The notes beneath the pieces were generated by a model that made no database searches, had not been told where the DNA came from, and saw nothing but the letters and a program-made list of their open reading frames with translations. From Saprospiraceae bacterium (GTDB lineage: Bacteria; Bacteroidota; Bacteroidia; Chitinophagales; Saprospiraceae), in the NCBI GenBank assembly GCA_016787375.1, contig JAEUUM010000128.1:1-20171 (forward strand): a stretch of DNA of 20,171 bases, given 5' to 3'. Numbering within the stretch: the stretch's first letter is position 1; each line of letters opens with the position of its first letter. A program made the position numbers and the translations under genes. This document shows, in pieces, positions 7,784-15,876 of this stretch.

Positions 7784-7887
7784 CTTTGTCTAAAAAAGAA
7801 GGCGAATATCCGCATTATAAGGTAAAATTTTTGATTTTTTTAAAACTTCTTAGGAGAAAGCTTTGATGCATGTGATATCCTGCAATT

Positions 7888-7932
7888 AAAAAAGTCCGGT
7901 CGAATCAGATATGTTCGGCCGGACTTTTTTTT
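7888..7932 (-). terminator. Strong, probably bidirectional terminator
   Basis: AAAAAAGTCCGG (7888-7899) pairs perfectly with CCGGACTTTTTT (7919-7930). The helix extends by a T-G wobble and CGAA/TTCG, giving about 17 bp around a 9-nt loop. A and T tracts on both sides allow function on either strand. On the minus strand it lies 17 bases beyond the stop of the 1132-aa lipoprotein gene. It therefore closes the paralogue operon and insulates the SNF2 gene. Confidence 0.85.
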
Positions 7933-7948
7933 ACAAATTTGATAGCTG

Positions 7949-10900
7949 TTATATAGCAGGAATCTTCTTCTTATTCATTTTTACAACCTCCAAAATGTAA
8001 TTGTTATTTGCAACTAGCAACAAAGACACATCAAGTGTTGCGGTATTAATGAGTTTGATATCACGAATATCATTTGGTATGTAAAGCCCTGACTGCATGA
8101 CACTTAATGGTTTAAAATTGCCCTTTCCATCACCAATCAAAATTCGACCTTTTCCGGCATCAGCCCTTCCTGTCTCAACTTCAGAAACAAATAAGTTGCC
8201 TCCGATAACGATATCCTGGTTATTATCTCCATTGATATCAGTTACCTGTACTCCCATGATCGGAGCAATTTGCTCGTCGTTAGAGAAATACTGCAACTCG
8301 AATTTTCCACCACCCTTATTCATTAAAATTCCTGACTTGAAGTTGGTAACACGATAATGGATTGACTTATCTAAATTCTCTTTTCCATACACATCAACAA
8401 GATTGGCTTTGGCAAAATCATTATAACTTTTGAACTTCTCTTTAATTGAAGGTATTTGCTCTGAAGAGCATTGACGACCTCTTATCGGAACCATGTCTGT
8501 TCCGTCCAGCAAATATCCAAGTACGATATCAAACTTGCCGTTGTCGTCAAAGTCGTTACCATAAATATCAATTGGTTTTTCCTTCGAAGCTTTGTATTTA
8601 TAGTTTGTCCCAAGATTACCAACTACAAAGTCGGGCTTACCATCGTTGTTAAAATCACCTTTTTCGATGCTGAACCACCAACCTGTGGAGCCTTCAAAAC
8701 CCATATCTTTGGTTCTGTCTATAAATTTACCGCCCTCATTAATTAAGAATGTCAATGGCATCCATTCTCCGGTTACCAATAGATCAAGACGTTTATCATC
8801 GTTTAAGTCAACAGCTTCTGCATCGGTGACCATACCCAGTACACCTTTGTTTGGTAACATTTCAGCGCTTACATCAACAAATGTTCCATTGTCATTTCTC
8901 ATGAAATAGCTTTGTGCAGGCTTTGGATACTCAGAGCCAACCTGTCTTCCTCCTCTAAATAAATCAAGATCACCGTCACCATCAATATCTACAGGTATGA
9001 TACATGAGCCGCTTGAACTAATGGATGGCAAAGATTTGGATTTTGTAAAATTTCCTTTTCCATCATTTAGGTATAACCTGTCTTGATACATATTGCCAGT
9101 TGGACCAAATTCATATCCGCCGCTTACTACATACAGGTCTAGGTCTCCATCTTTATCGGCATCAAAGAAAGCTGAACCAATGTCCTCAAACTTTTTGTCG
9201 GAAGAGAAAGCCGGTTCGGGCATTCTCGAAAAAGTCATGTTTGAATTCTGGATATAAACTGCGCCTTCCTGTCCGGCAGCACCACCAACAAAAAAGTCTT
9301 CTATTTTATCGTTATTAATGTCAGCTTTTGAAATATGTGGCCCCCACTGAGACATGTTATGAGGCAATAAAACCTGAACTTTGTAGTCGTCAAAATTATT
9401 TTCTGTATGCTTAAAGTTGATACCTGACTGTTTTGTGTAATCAGAACAAATATTATACTGAACAGTCTTTTTAATGCAATCAACATTGGGCGCCGCTTCG
9501 TCGTAATTAAGGGTTATAACCTGATCAGCCTTCACACCTTCCAGAGTTTGACACTTGCCATCAGGCCATTGAACAGTGAGTTTTTTTACTGATTTGTTAT
9601 TGCCTAATCCGAAGTGAATAATTGGCTCGACAGCTGATTGATAACCTCTAACCGGATTAAACTCACGGTATTGGGTATTCAAATCGGTTTCTGCTACAAC
9701 TTTCGCTCCGAATGGGTGCATTTTCTTGCTGTTGGCAAATTTTACCCTTAAATAATGGTTATCACTGCCATTTTCTTGATCTAGATTTTTATAAAATGAT
9801 GCTGGTTCATCGATATTATTAACCACCATGTCAAGGTCGCCATCGTTGTCGAAGTCGGCATAAGCTGCACCATTACCCAGATTCTTTCTGTTTCCAATTC
9901 CACTTTCCTTTGAAGACTCTTTAAAAGTCAAATCGCCATTGTTAAGAAAAAATTGATTTTCTACTTTTAATTGATTTCTTGCTTTACAATATTCTCTGGC
10001 CATCAACACCCGTTTGTTCACATCAGGTTCATGCATCATCTTGTCGTTGAAGTCTTTCCAGGTATCTTTGAAGTGAATGTTTTTATAATAACCGTTACTG
10101 ATAAACAGATCTTGCTCACCATCATTATTTGCATCGAAGAATAAAGGAGACCAACTCCACTCAGACCTGTCAACGCCTGCCATTTGCCCAATTTCGGAGA
10201 AAGTATTGTTTCCATTATTCAAATGCAGCATATTACGCATGTACTGATAATGGTAGCCAGCTTTTGTTAGCTCCCAAAACCTTTCTATGTTCATACCTGC
10301 CATATTGGCCTTTTCGTTATAGTTACCCATAGCAGCCATTTCTACCACCATTAAGTCTTGGTATCCATCGTGGTTGATGTCATCAAAATCCACTCCCATA
10401 CTGGACTTCGAGATGTGGTACATGCCGGTATAAATCTGATTTGTAAATTTGCCATTTCCGTCATTTATAAAAAGCGCATCAGGCTCATCGTGATCTACCG
10501 CTATAAATACATCCGTAAATCCATCATTATTATAATCACAAGCACTCAATCCTAAAACCCAACCAAAATATTGAATATTTGCTTCTCGAGTTACATCGCT
10601 AAAAGTGCCATTTCCGTTATTTTTATATAAATGCGTACTATATTCATTCGGAGGATTCAAGTAGTCCTTATAATTATCAATAAATTTACGCGTTCTGTCA
10701 GGATGATGATTTCCGGTTAACAAGTCAACCAAACCATCATGATTATAATCAAGGAAGGTTGCAGTAATGGTGTATGAAGCATCATTTACACCAAACTGTT
10801 TAGCCTGATCCGTGAATGTACCATCACCTTTATTGATGAAGAGAACATTCTCTCTTTTTGCAGGGTCATCATAATAATTTCTGCAAACATAAATATCCAA

Positions 10901-11347
10901 AAATCCATCATTGTTAACATCTGCTGTTGCAACACCTGAACACCATGTTCCACTGAGCTTAATACCAGCCTTATCCGAGACATCTTCAAATTTCAAATTC
11001 CCTTTATTAAAGTAAAGTTTATTATCTACCAAATTGCCCGTAAAAAAGATATCCTGAAGGTTGTCATTGTTAAAATCGCCGACAGCAACACCACCGCCAT
11101 TATATGCATTTACGTACTCAAAAACGGATTTAAGTTTTTCGATATCGAGGTCGTTGCTGAAAGAAAGTCCTGTTTCAACGGGTGATAACTCTTGAAACTT
11201 TGGTACAAGTTTTCCTCCTTCCACTATTGAATTCTGATTGGACTCCTTTGATTTGCAAGAAACCAAAACCAATACTAATTGCAATAAAAGTATGGAAACG
11301 TATTTGAATGAGTAATTCATGTTAATGGGTTTTTTGAGCGGATTCAT
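7949..11347 (-). CDS. FG-GAP/VCBS repeat lipoprotein with central ASPIC/UnbV domain (CRTAC1 type), paralogue 1
   Basis: The 1132-residue protein begins with a lipoprotein signal peptide: hydrophobic LLLQLVLVLVSC with Cys31 (lipobox LVSC). An internal ATG at 11318-11320 would give a more typical 22-residue signal and may be the true start. The first start lies 4 nt after the upstream stop. Seven calcium-binding FG-GAP-like motifs precede the ASPIC domain (DFNNDNLQD at residue 91 through DFDNDGDLD). Seven follow it (DINNDKIED, DADKDGDLD, DIDGDGDLD, DLNDDKRLD, DFNNDGKPD, DFDDNGKFD, DINGDNNQD). The ASPIC domain (about 540-612) contains RGYQSAVEPIIHFGLG and LTVQWPDGK. This fits two seven-bladed propellers flanking ASPIC, anchored in the outer membrane and possibly surface-exposed. 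Automatic annotations sometimes call such proteins RNA-binding, without good basis. The ligand is unknown. Confidence 0.85.
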   Translation of the reverse strand: MNPLKKPINMNYSFKYVSILLLQLVLVLVSCKSKESNQNSIVEGGKLVPKFQELSPVETGLSFSNDLDIEKLKSVFEYVNAYNGGGVAVGDFNNDNLQDIFFTGNLVDNKLYFNKGNLKFEDVSDKAGIKLSGTWCSGVATADVNNDGFLDIYVCRNYYDDPAKRENVLFINKGDGTFTDQAKQFGVNDASYTITATFLDYNHDGLVDLLTGNHHPDRTRKFIDNYKDYLNPPNEYSTHLYKNNGNGTFSDVTREANIQYFGWVLGLSACDYNNDGFTDVFIAVDHDEPDALFINDGNGKFTNQIYTGMYHISKSSMGVDFDDINHDGYQDLMVVEMAAMGNYNEKANMAGMNIERFWELTKAGYHYQYMRNMLHLNNGNNTFSEIGQMAGVDRSEWSWSPLFFDANNDGEQDLFISNGYYKNIHFKDTWKDFNDKMMHEPDVNKRVLMAREYCKARNQLKVENQFFLNNGDLTFKESSKESGIGNRKNLGNGAAYADFDNDGDLDMVVNNIDEPASFYKNLDQENGSDNHYLRVKFANSKKMHPFGAKVVAETDLNTQYREFNPVRGYQSAVEPIIHFGLGNNKSVKKLTVQWPDGKCQTLEGVKADQVITLNYDEAAPNVDCIKKTVQYNICSDYTKQSGINFKHTENNFDDYKVQVLLPHNMSQWGPHISKADINNDKIEDFFVGGAAGQEGAVYIQNSNMTFSRMPEPAFSSDKKFEDIGSAFFDADKDGDLDLYVVSGGYEFGPTGNMYQDRLYLNDGKGNFTKSKSLPSISSSGSCIIPVDIDGDGDLDLFRGGRQVGSEYPKPAQSYFMRNDNGTFVDVSAEMLPNKGVLGMVTDAEAVDLNDDKRLDLLVTGEWMPLTFLINEGGKFIDRTKDMGFEGSTGWWFSIEKGDFNNDGKPDFVVGNLGTNYKYKASKEKPIDIYGNDFDDNGKFDIVLGYLLDGTDMVPIRGRQCSSEQIPSIKEKFKSYNDFAKANLVDVYGKENLDKSIHYRVTNFKSGILMNKGGGKFELQYFSNDEQIAPIMGVQVTDINGDNNQDIVIGGNLFVSEVETGRADAGKGRILIGDGKGNFKPLSVMQSGLYIPNDIRDIKLINTATLDVSLLLVANNNYILEVVKMNKKKIPAI

Positions 11348-11351
11348 TGAT

Positions 11352-14300
11352 TTATTTATATGCGATTTTAGAAAACATCTCTTTATTTATTTTGAATATT
11401 TCAGGTGCCGCGTTATTATTGGCTAATATCAGGTAGGGAATCTTTGCGGATCCAATTAGGCACTGTATCATGTCTTTTGTGTTGCCAGAGGCATAAAATC
11501 CTGATAAAAATGAAGGAATTGGTTCAAAGTCACCTTTTCCGTTACCCAGCATTATGAGTCCAATACCGGCATCATATCTTTGGGTTTCGACTTCTGTGTT
11601 AAAATTATTTCCACTTATAATCAAGTCATTATTTCCATCACCATTTAGATCTTCGATTATTATGGCATTTACCGGTGATATTTGAGCCATCATGTCCAAA
11701 TCTTTTTTGACATATTTTCCATTCTCATTGATTAAAACAACCGAATGAAACTCATTGACTGTCAATTTGAGGGCTTTCTTCAATTTATCTTCACCTAAAA
11801 TATCTCCTAAGCTGGCGTTTGCAAATTCTTTGTATGTTTTAAACCTTTCTTTGATAAATGGCATTTGTTCAGAGGAACATTGCCTACCTCTAACAGGCAC
11901 CATTTTACCTTTATACTCTTTGGTTAATACGATATCATTTGTCCCGTTGCCATCAAAGTCATCAGAATAGACTGTGAATGGTTTTTCAGGTTTGGCCTTA
12001 AATTTTGTATTTAGACCAATATTTCCAACTATCAAATCTTTATCACCGTCATTATCGATATCGGCTTCAGCAATGCTGTACCACCATCCATTGAGTTCAG
12101 CAGTGCCCTTTACCTTAGAAACATCTGCAAAAGCATTCCCTTTATTTTCAAAAAATCTAATATTCATCCATTCACCAACCATTATCAGGTCAGGCTTTTT
12201 GTCATTGTTAAAGTCTGTCCAGATAAAATCTGTTACCATTCCCGGGTTCATAAGATCTTTTGACCAAGATTGAGTAACATCAGTAAATCTTCCTTTGTCA
12301 TTTCTAAGCAACATTGACCGGTCAGGGTATGGATACTTACCGGCGACACCTCTCCCTGCTACAAAAAGATCCAAATCACCGTCACCATCAATATCGGCTG
12401 ATTTGACGCGAGAACCAACATAAAAATCTTCAGGTATTGCTCCGGTTGATTTCATAAATTGGCCCTTACCCTGATTGATATACAACCTGTCTTGCAATGT
12501 TCTTGGGAAATTAGCCATTTCCCCCCCACCACCACTGACCACGTAAAGATCATTATCACCGTCACCATCTGCATCAAAAAACAAGGCGTCCATATCTTCA
12601 CATGACTTATCAGCAGCCCAAGGCTGAGATGCTGATTTTACAAATTTCCCGCCTGCAGTTTGTGTATAAAGCATACCGGATTGATTAGCAGCGCCGCCAA
12701 TAAAAATATCTTCCAATCCATCCCCGTTTGCATCTCCTTTGGTGATGTGCGGACCCAATGTTGACTGTTGGTGTGGGAGAAGTTTTTCAGTATCAAAATC
12801 ATTATATGGATTTTCCTTATGTGCAAAATCTATTCCCAACGCACTTGGAGCGATTTTAGAGACGAGATTTGATGATTCATGAAACTTTGGAAGAGGTTTA
12901 TCAACAGCATTTGCATGATCAAGTTCCAAGGTTTGATTAAGTTTTACATTATCAATTTTTTGCGTTTTCCCGTCCGGCCATTGTACATATAGAGCGTCTA
13001 TTTTAGTTAGTTTACCTAGTCCAAAATGTAACTTTCTGTCAACAGATGAGCAAAATCCTCGTGTTGGGCACATTTCCTGACTGAAAATATCATTTCCTGC
13101 AACTAAAAATACTTTTGTATTTTCAATTAAACCGGTTGTTTTTAGTGTTGCCGTCAAGAATTGATTTTCCTTTTTTTGTGCAGCCTTATTCTCATACAAA
13201 AATGCTTCATCATCGATGTTATTCACAAGCAAATCCAAATCACCGTCGTTATCAAGATCAGCATAAGCAGCACCATTTGACCAAGTAGGTTCACCCAATC
13301 CCCATTCATTTGCAACGTTTTCAAACTTAAGGTGACCTGAGTTTTTGCCCATGTAATTACTGAGTTTAAAGGATGGCATTTTTTCGTACATCGCTTTACG
13401 CATTGATAATGGCACAGATCCACCATTTTCATTTCTTACTCTGTCCATTTCAAGCCTGAAATCATTGTCTCTGGCGTAGCGCTTGTAACCATTGGATATG
13501 AAGTAATCTTTATATCCATCATTGTCGAAATCAGCGAACAAAGAAGCCCAGCTCCACTCACTTTTTGCGACACCCGAGATGTTGGCAATATTGCTATATG
13601 TGTTATTTCCATTGTTTAACTGCAAGGCATTAAACATATATTGATATTGGTAATTGAGTGTGTCAATATAAAACCAAAATCCTTTAACATCCATTGAGGC
13701 CATTAGGGTTTTTCCCATAAAATGATCATCTGTTGCCATGTCCACCGCTCCGATTTCAGGTAAGCCGTCATTGGTAATATCGTTGACGTCAACACCCATG
13801 CCATAGAATTCAATTTGGCGGGTCATTTCTCTTGTCTTGTCTGTAAATGTTCCGTTTTTATTATTGATATACATAAAATCAGGTACAGAATAATCATTGG
13901 CAACATAGATATCCGGCCAACCATCGTTGTTGAGGTCAGCGGTTACCAATCCCAGCCCATAGCCATATCGCAGAACTCCGGCCTGCTCAGTTACATCAGT
14001 GAATTTATTTCCATCATTTCTGTAAAGCTTACCACTGGCATTAACCAAATTTTCATGATTCGTAATATCTTGTAATACTTTGTTTAAAGGTATTCCCTCA
14101 TACTTGCACTCATTCATTACGTAACAATCAAGATCACCATCTTTGTCAAAGTCAAAAAAAGATGCTTGCGTGCCAATACCTTTGTCGTTTAAACCATAAT
14201 CCTGAGCTTTTTCAGTAAATGTTTGATTACCGTTGTTTATAAACAGAAGATTTTGTCTTGTTTCAGGATTATTGAAATTCCCGCCTTGGCAAACATAAAT

Positions 14301-14708
14301 ATCTAAAAAACCATCTTTATTAACGTCCGCCATAGTTACACCGGTAGACCAATTTTTCTTACCAATACCTGCGGTAGAGGTAATATCTTTGAATTTCATG
14401 TTACCAAGGTTCAAGAACAATTTGTTCGGTCCTTGATTGGCTGCGAAAAAAACATCAGACAAACCATCGTTATTTATATCACCAACAGCAACACCTGCGC
14501 CATTAAAAAAATACGGGTAAGACAATATATTGTCCTCAGTTTCAGCGTTCTCTATAAGTGCATTTTTAAAGTCAATGCCAGATTCTGATCCCGGAATTCT
14601 AACAAATAAGGTATCATTGTTTTCAGAAATTGCAGATTCTTTTTGTTTACAAGAACTCACAAAAACAACAACAGATAAAGACAGAATAAAATATTTAAAA
14701 AATCTCAT
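11352..14708 (-). CDS. FG-GAP/VCBS repeat lipoprotein with central ASPIC/UnbV domain (CRTAC1 type), paralogue 2
   Basis: The 1118-residue protein starts MRFFKYFILSLSVVVFVSSC, a lipoprotein signal with Cys20 (VSSC), followed by KQKES, similar to KSKES in paralogue 1. Seven Asp-rich blade motifs come before ASPIC: DINNDGLSD at residue 77, DVNKDGFLD, DFDKDGDLD, DLNNDGWPD, DITNDGLPE, DFDNDGYKD and DLDNDGDLD. Seven come after: DANGDGLED, DADGDGDND, DIDGDGDLD, DFNNDKKPD, DIDNDGDKD, DFDGNGTND and DLNGDGNND. ASPIC lies at about 528-594 with RGFCSSVDRKLHFGLG and QWPDGKTQK. It aligns along its whole length with its downstream neighbour, including WSW-x-PL/ASLF and RGRQCSSEQ blocks, so the two arose by tandem duplication. 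With a 4-nt gap they form an operon with this gene first. It is probably an outer-membrane or surface calcium-binding protein. Confidence 0.85.
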   Translation of the reverse strand: MRFFKYFILSLSVVVFVSSCKQKESAISENNDTLFVRIPGSESGIDFKNALIENAETEDNILSYPYFFNGAGVAVGDINNDGLSDVFFAANQGPNKLFLNLGNMKFKDITSTAGIGKKNWSTGVTMADVNKDGFLDIYVCQGGNFNNPETRQNLLFINNGNQTFTEKAQDYGLNDKGIGTQASFFDFDKDGDLDCYVMNECKYEGIPLNKVLQDITNHENLVNASGKLYRNDGNKFTDVTEQAGVLRYGYGLGLVTADLNNDGWPDIYVANDYSVPDFMYINNKNGTFTDKTREMTRQIEFYGMGVDVNDITNDGLPEIGAVDMATDDHFMGKTLMASMDVKGFWFYIDTLNYQYQYMFNALQLNNGNNTYSNIANISGVAKSEWSWASLFADFDNDGYKDYFISNGYKRYARDNDFRLEMDRVRNENGGSVPLSMRKAMYEKMPSFKLSNYMGKNSGHLKFENVANEWGLGEPTWSNGAAYADLDNDGDLDLLVNNIDDEAFLYENKAAQKKENQFLTATLKTTGLIENTKVFLVAGNDIFSQEMCPTRGFCSSVDRKLHFGLGKLTKIDALYVQWPDGKTQKIDNVKLNQTLELDHANAVDKPLPKFHESSNLVSKIAPSALGIDFAHKENPYNDFDTEKLLPHQQSTLGPHITKGDANGDGLEDIFIGGAANQSGMLYTQTAGGKFVKSASQPWAADKSCEDMDALFFDADGDGDNDLYVVSGGGGEMANFPRTLQDRLYINQGKGQFMKSTGAIPEDFYVGSRVKSADIDGDGDLDLFVAGRGVAGKYPYPDRSMLLRNDKGRFTDVTQSWSKDLMNPGMVTDFIWTDFNNDKKPDLIMVGEWMNIRFFENKGNAFADVSKVKGTAELNGWWYSIAEADIDNDGDKDLIVGNIGLNTKFKAKPEKPFTVYSDDFDGNGTNDIVLTKEYKGKMVPVRGRQCSSEQMPFIKERFKTYKEFANASLGDILGEDKLKKALKLTVNEFHSVVLINENGKYVKKDLDMMAQISPVNAIIIEDLNGDGNNDLIISGNNFNTEVETQRYDAGIGLIMLGNGKGDFEPIPSFLSGFYASGNTKDMIQCLIGSAKIPYLILANNNAAPEIFKINKEMFSKIAYK

Positions 14709-14986
14709 ATATGAATTTTTTTTATTTCAATACGAAAGAATAATAATTTTGTTTTGATTATCGCATGTAAGCCCTAATGCTAACTTGCTTTGGAAAATAG
14801 TTGGAAAATTCAGATTTTAAAAAATTTCTGAAACTTAAATCGGCTTGATAACTAGAAAAATAATAACGTATAAGTACCTTAAATGATTCTTAAAACAGAT
14901 TTTTTTTTATCAAATCAAATTCTATAATTAAGTATTGCAACTTGCATTCAACAAATTTCGTTTGAAAGCCAAAAAAGATAGAATTT
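14709..14986. other. Divergent intergenic region between the two lipoprotein units
   Basis: This 278-bp gap separates the minus-strand paralogue operon from the plus-strand small lipoprotein gene and should hold both promoters. It is AT-rich and contains a nine-T run at 14900-14908. No exact TAnnTTTG box, strong inverted repeat or coding sequence was recognised on either strand. The best near-match for the minus strand is TATTCTTTCG (about 40 bases before the start), one base too long in the spacer. Confidence 0.4.
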
Positions 14987-15646
14987 ATGAAACTAATACA
15001 TTTATTATCTCTGATAGTATTGCTGGCATCGTGTGCAAAAAAAGGCGATTTAACATCAGACAAAAACGCAAAAGGCAAAGAAACCGGTAGCGTTAAATCT
15101 ATTGCTACCCAAGAAGTCGTTTTAACTGCCTCTGATACGGCTGCCATGTTTGCAAAATATCCAGTTTTAAAAGACAAAAGCAAAGGAACTCCATTTGATT
15201 CATTAAGTCTCAAAAGAAAATATCAACTACTTGAAGCCCGAACATTTTTTGGGAACACCCAATTTGAACTGGGAACATTTGGCGACCAGTTCTACACATT
15301 TTTAAAAACCAATCAAGGCAAGGACTTTGACAAGAGTATAGTTTGTAAGTATCTAAAATTCGAGGAGGGCAAAACTGAATTGAAAGGAGTAGACAAAATT
15401 GAGTTGAAAGAAATATTTATGGCTACTTACAGCTCAGTAAACCTGTACTTCAAAGTTAATGTCAACGCTAAAGATCCGATTATCCGAAAAGAAAGATTAG
15501 AAAATGTTAAAAAAGAATTTATAAAGATTGGATTAGACATGTCTAAAGTTGAATTTGGAGAATCTCTTGAGCCCGAAATAAAAGACAACCATCTCGTTAT
15601 ATTACTTCACCAAAAACTACCTCCCACAAAAGAAACAAAGAAATAG
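14987..15646 (+). CDS. Small predicted lipoprotein of unknown function
   Basis: The 219-residue protein starts MKLIHLLSLIVLLASC, a clear lipoprotein signal peptide with Cys16 (lipobox LASC), followed by a Lys/Asp/Ser-rich linker to about residue 40. The rest is a folded mixed alpha/beta domain that I do not recognise. The C-terminal part (about 150-212) has a strand, an Arg/Lys-rich helix and DMSKVEFGES followed by a strand, faintly like an OmpA-type domain, but the peptidoglycan-binding Asp/Arg pair is not evident. It should be membrane-anchored and periplasm- or surface-facing. It lies between the three propeller lipoprotein genes and has its own terminator, so any link to them is by position only. 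Confidence 0.7.
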   Translation: MKLIHLLSLIVLLASCAKKGDLTSDKNAKGKETGSVKSIATQEVVLTASDTAAMFAKYPVLKDKSKGTPFDSLSLKRKYQLLEARTFFGNTQFELGTFGDQFYTFLKTNQGKDFDKSIVCKYLKFEEGKTELKGVDKIELKEIFMATYSSVNLYFKVNVNAKDPIIRKERLENVKKEFIKIGLDMSKVEFGESLEPEIKDNHLVILLHQKLPPTKETKK

Positions 15647-15695
15647 GATTCTGCCAGTCAAATCCAACTTCAATAAACATTCCTTCTTTTATCTC

Positions 15696-15734
15696 AAAAA
15701 GTGGATTTGCTTTGTGCGAGTCCACTTTTTTTTT
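15696..15734 (+). terminator. Rho-independent terminator after the small lipoprotein gene
   Basis: AAAAAGTGGA (15696-15705) pairs with TCCACTTTTT (15721-15730). The helix continues inward through TTTGC/GCGAG with two wobbles to a five-base loop. A nine-T run follows the stem. It lies 50 bases after the stop codon and separates the small lipoprotein gene from the 757-aa propeller gene. Confidence 0.85.
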
Positions 15735-15876
15735 CGGTGAAACTTAAAAATTAGAAACACATTAAAATATGGATTTCTTAAACCACAAAATGCAACCAAT
15801 ATGCATAACCAAAGTATAATTCAATATTCAATGAACGCAATTCAAACCAGCGTTTTAATGTCCAAAGAAAAAGAGA

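Noticed and set aside
8097..8909. Several plus-strand open frames opposite the 1132-aa lipoprotein gene
   Set aside because: They are antisense shadows of Asp/Asn-rich repeats, overlap each other, and show no recognisable protein features.
7949..14708. Periodic repeats that could look like a CRISPR or minisatellite array
   Set aside because: The periodicity is at protein level (one Ca motif per propeller blade), the DNA units are not identical, and the reading frames are intact throughout.
7949..14708. ASPIC/UnbV proteins as RNA-binding proteins
   Set aside because: This label appears in automatic annotation of the family, but these proteins carry lipoprotein signals and calcium-motif propellers and show no RNA-binding domain.
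14705..14714. TCATATATGA palindrome over the start of the 1118-aa lipoprotein gene
   Set aside because: A ten-base AT-rich palindrome around a start codon is expected often by chance in this base composition.
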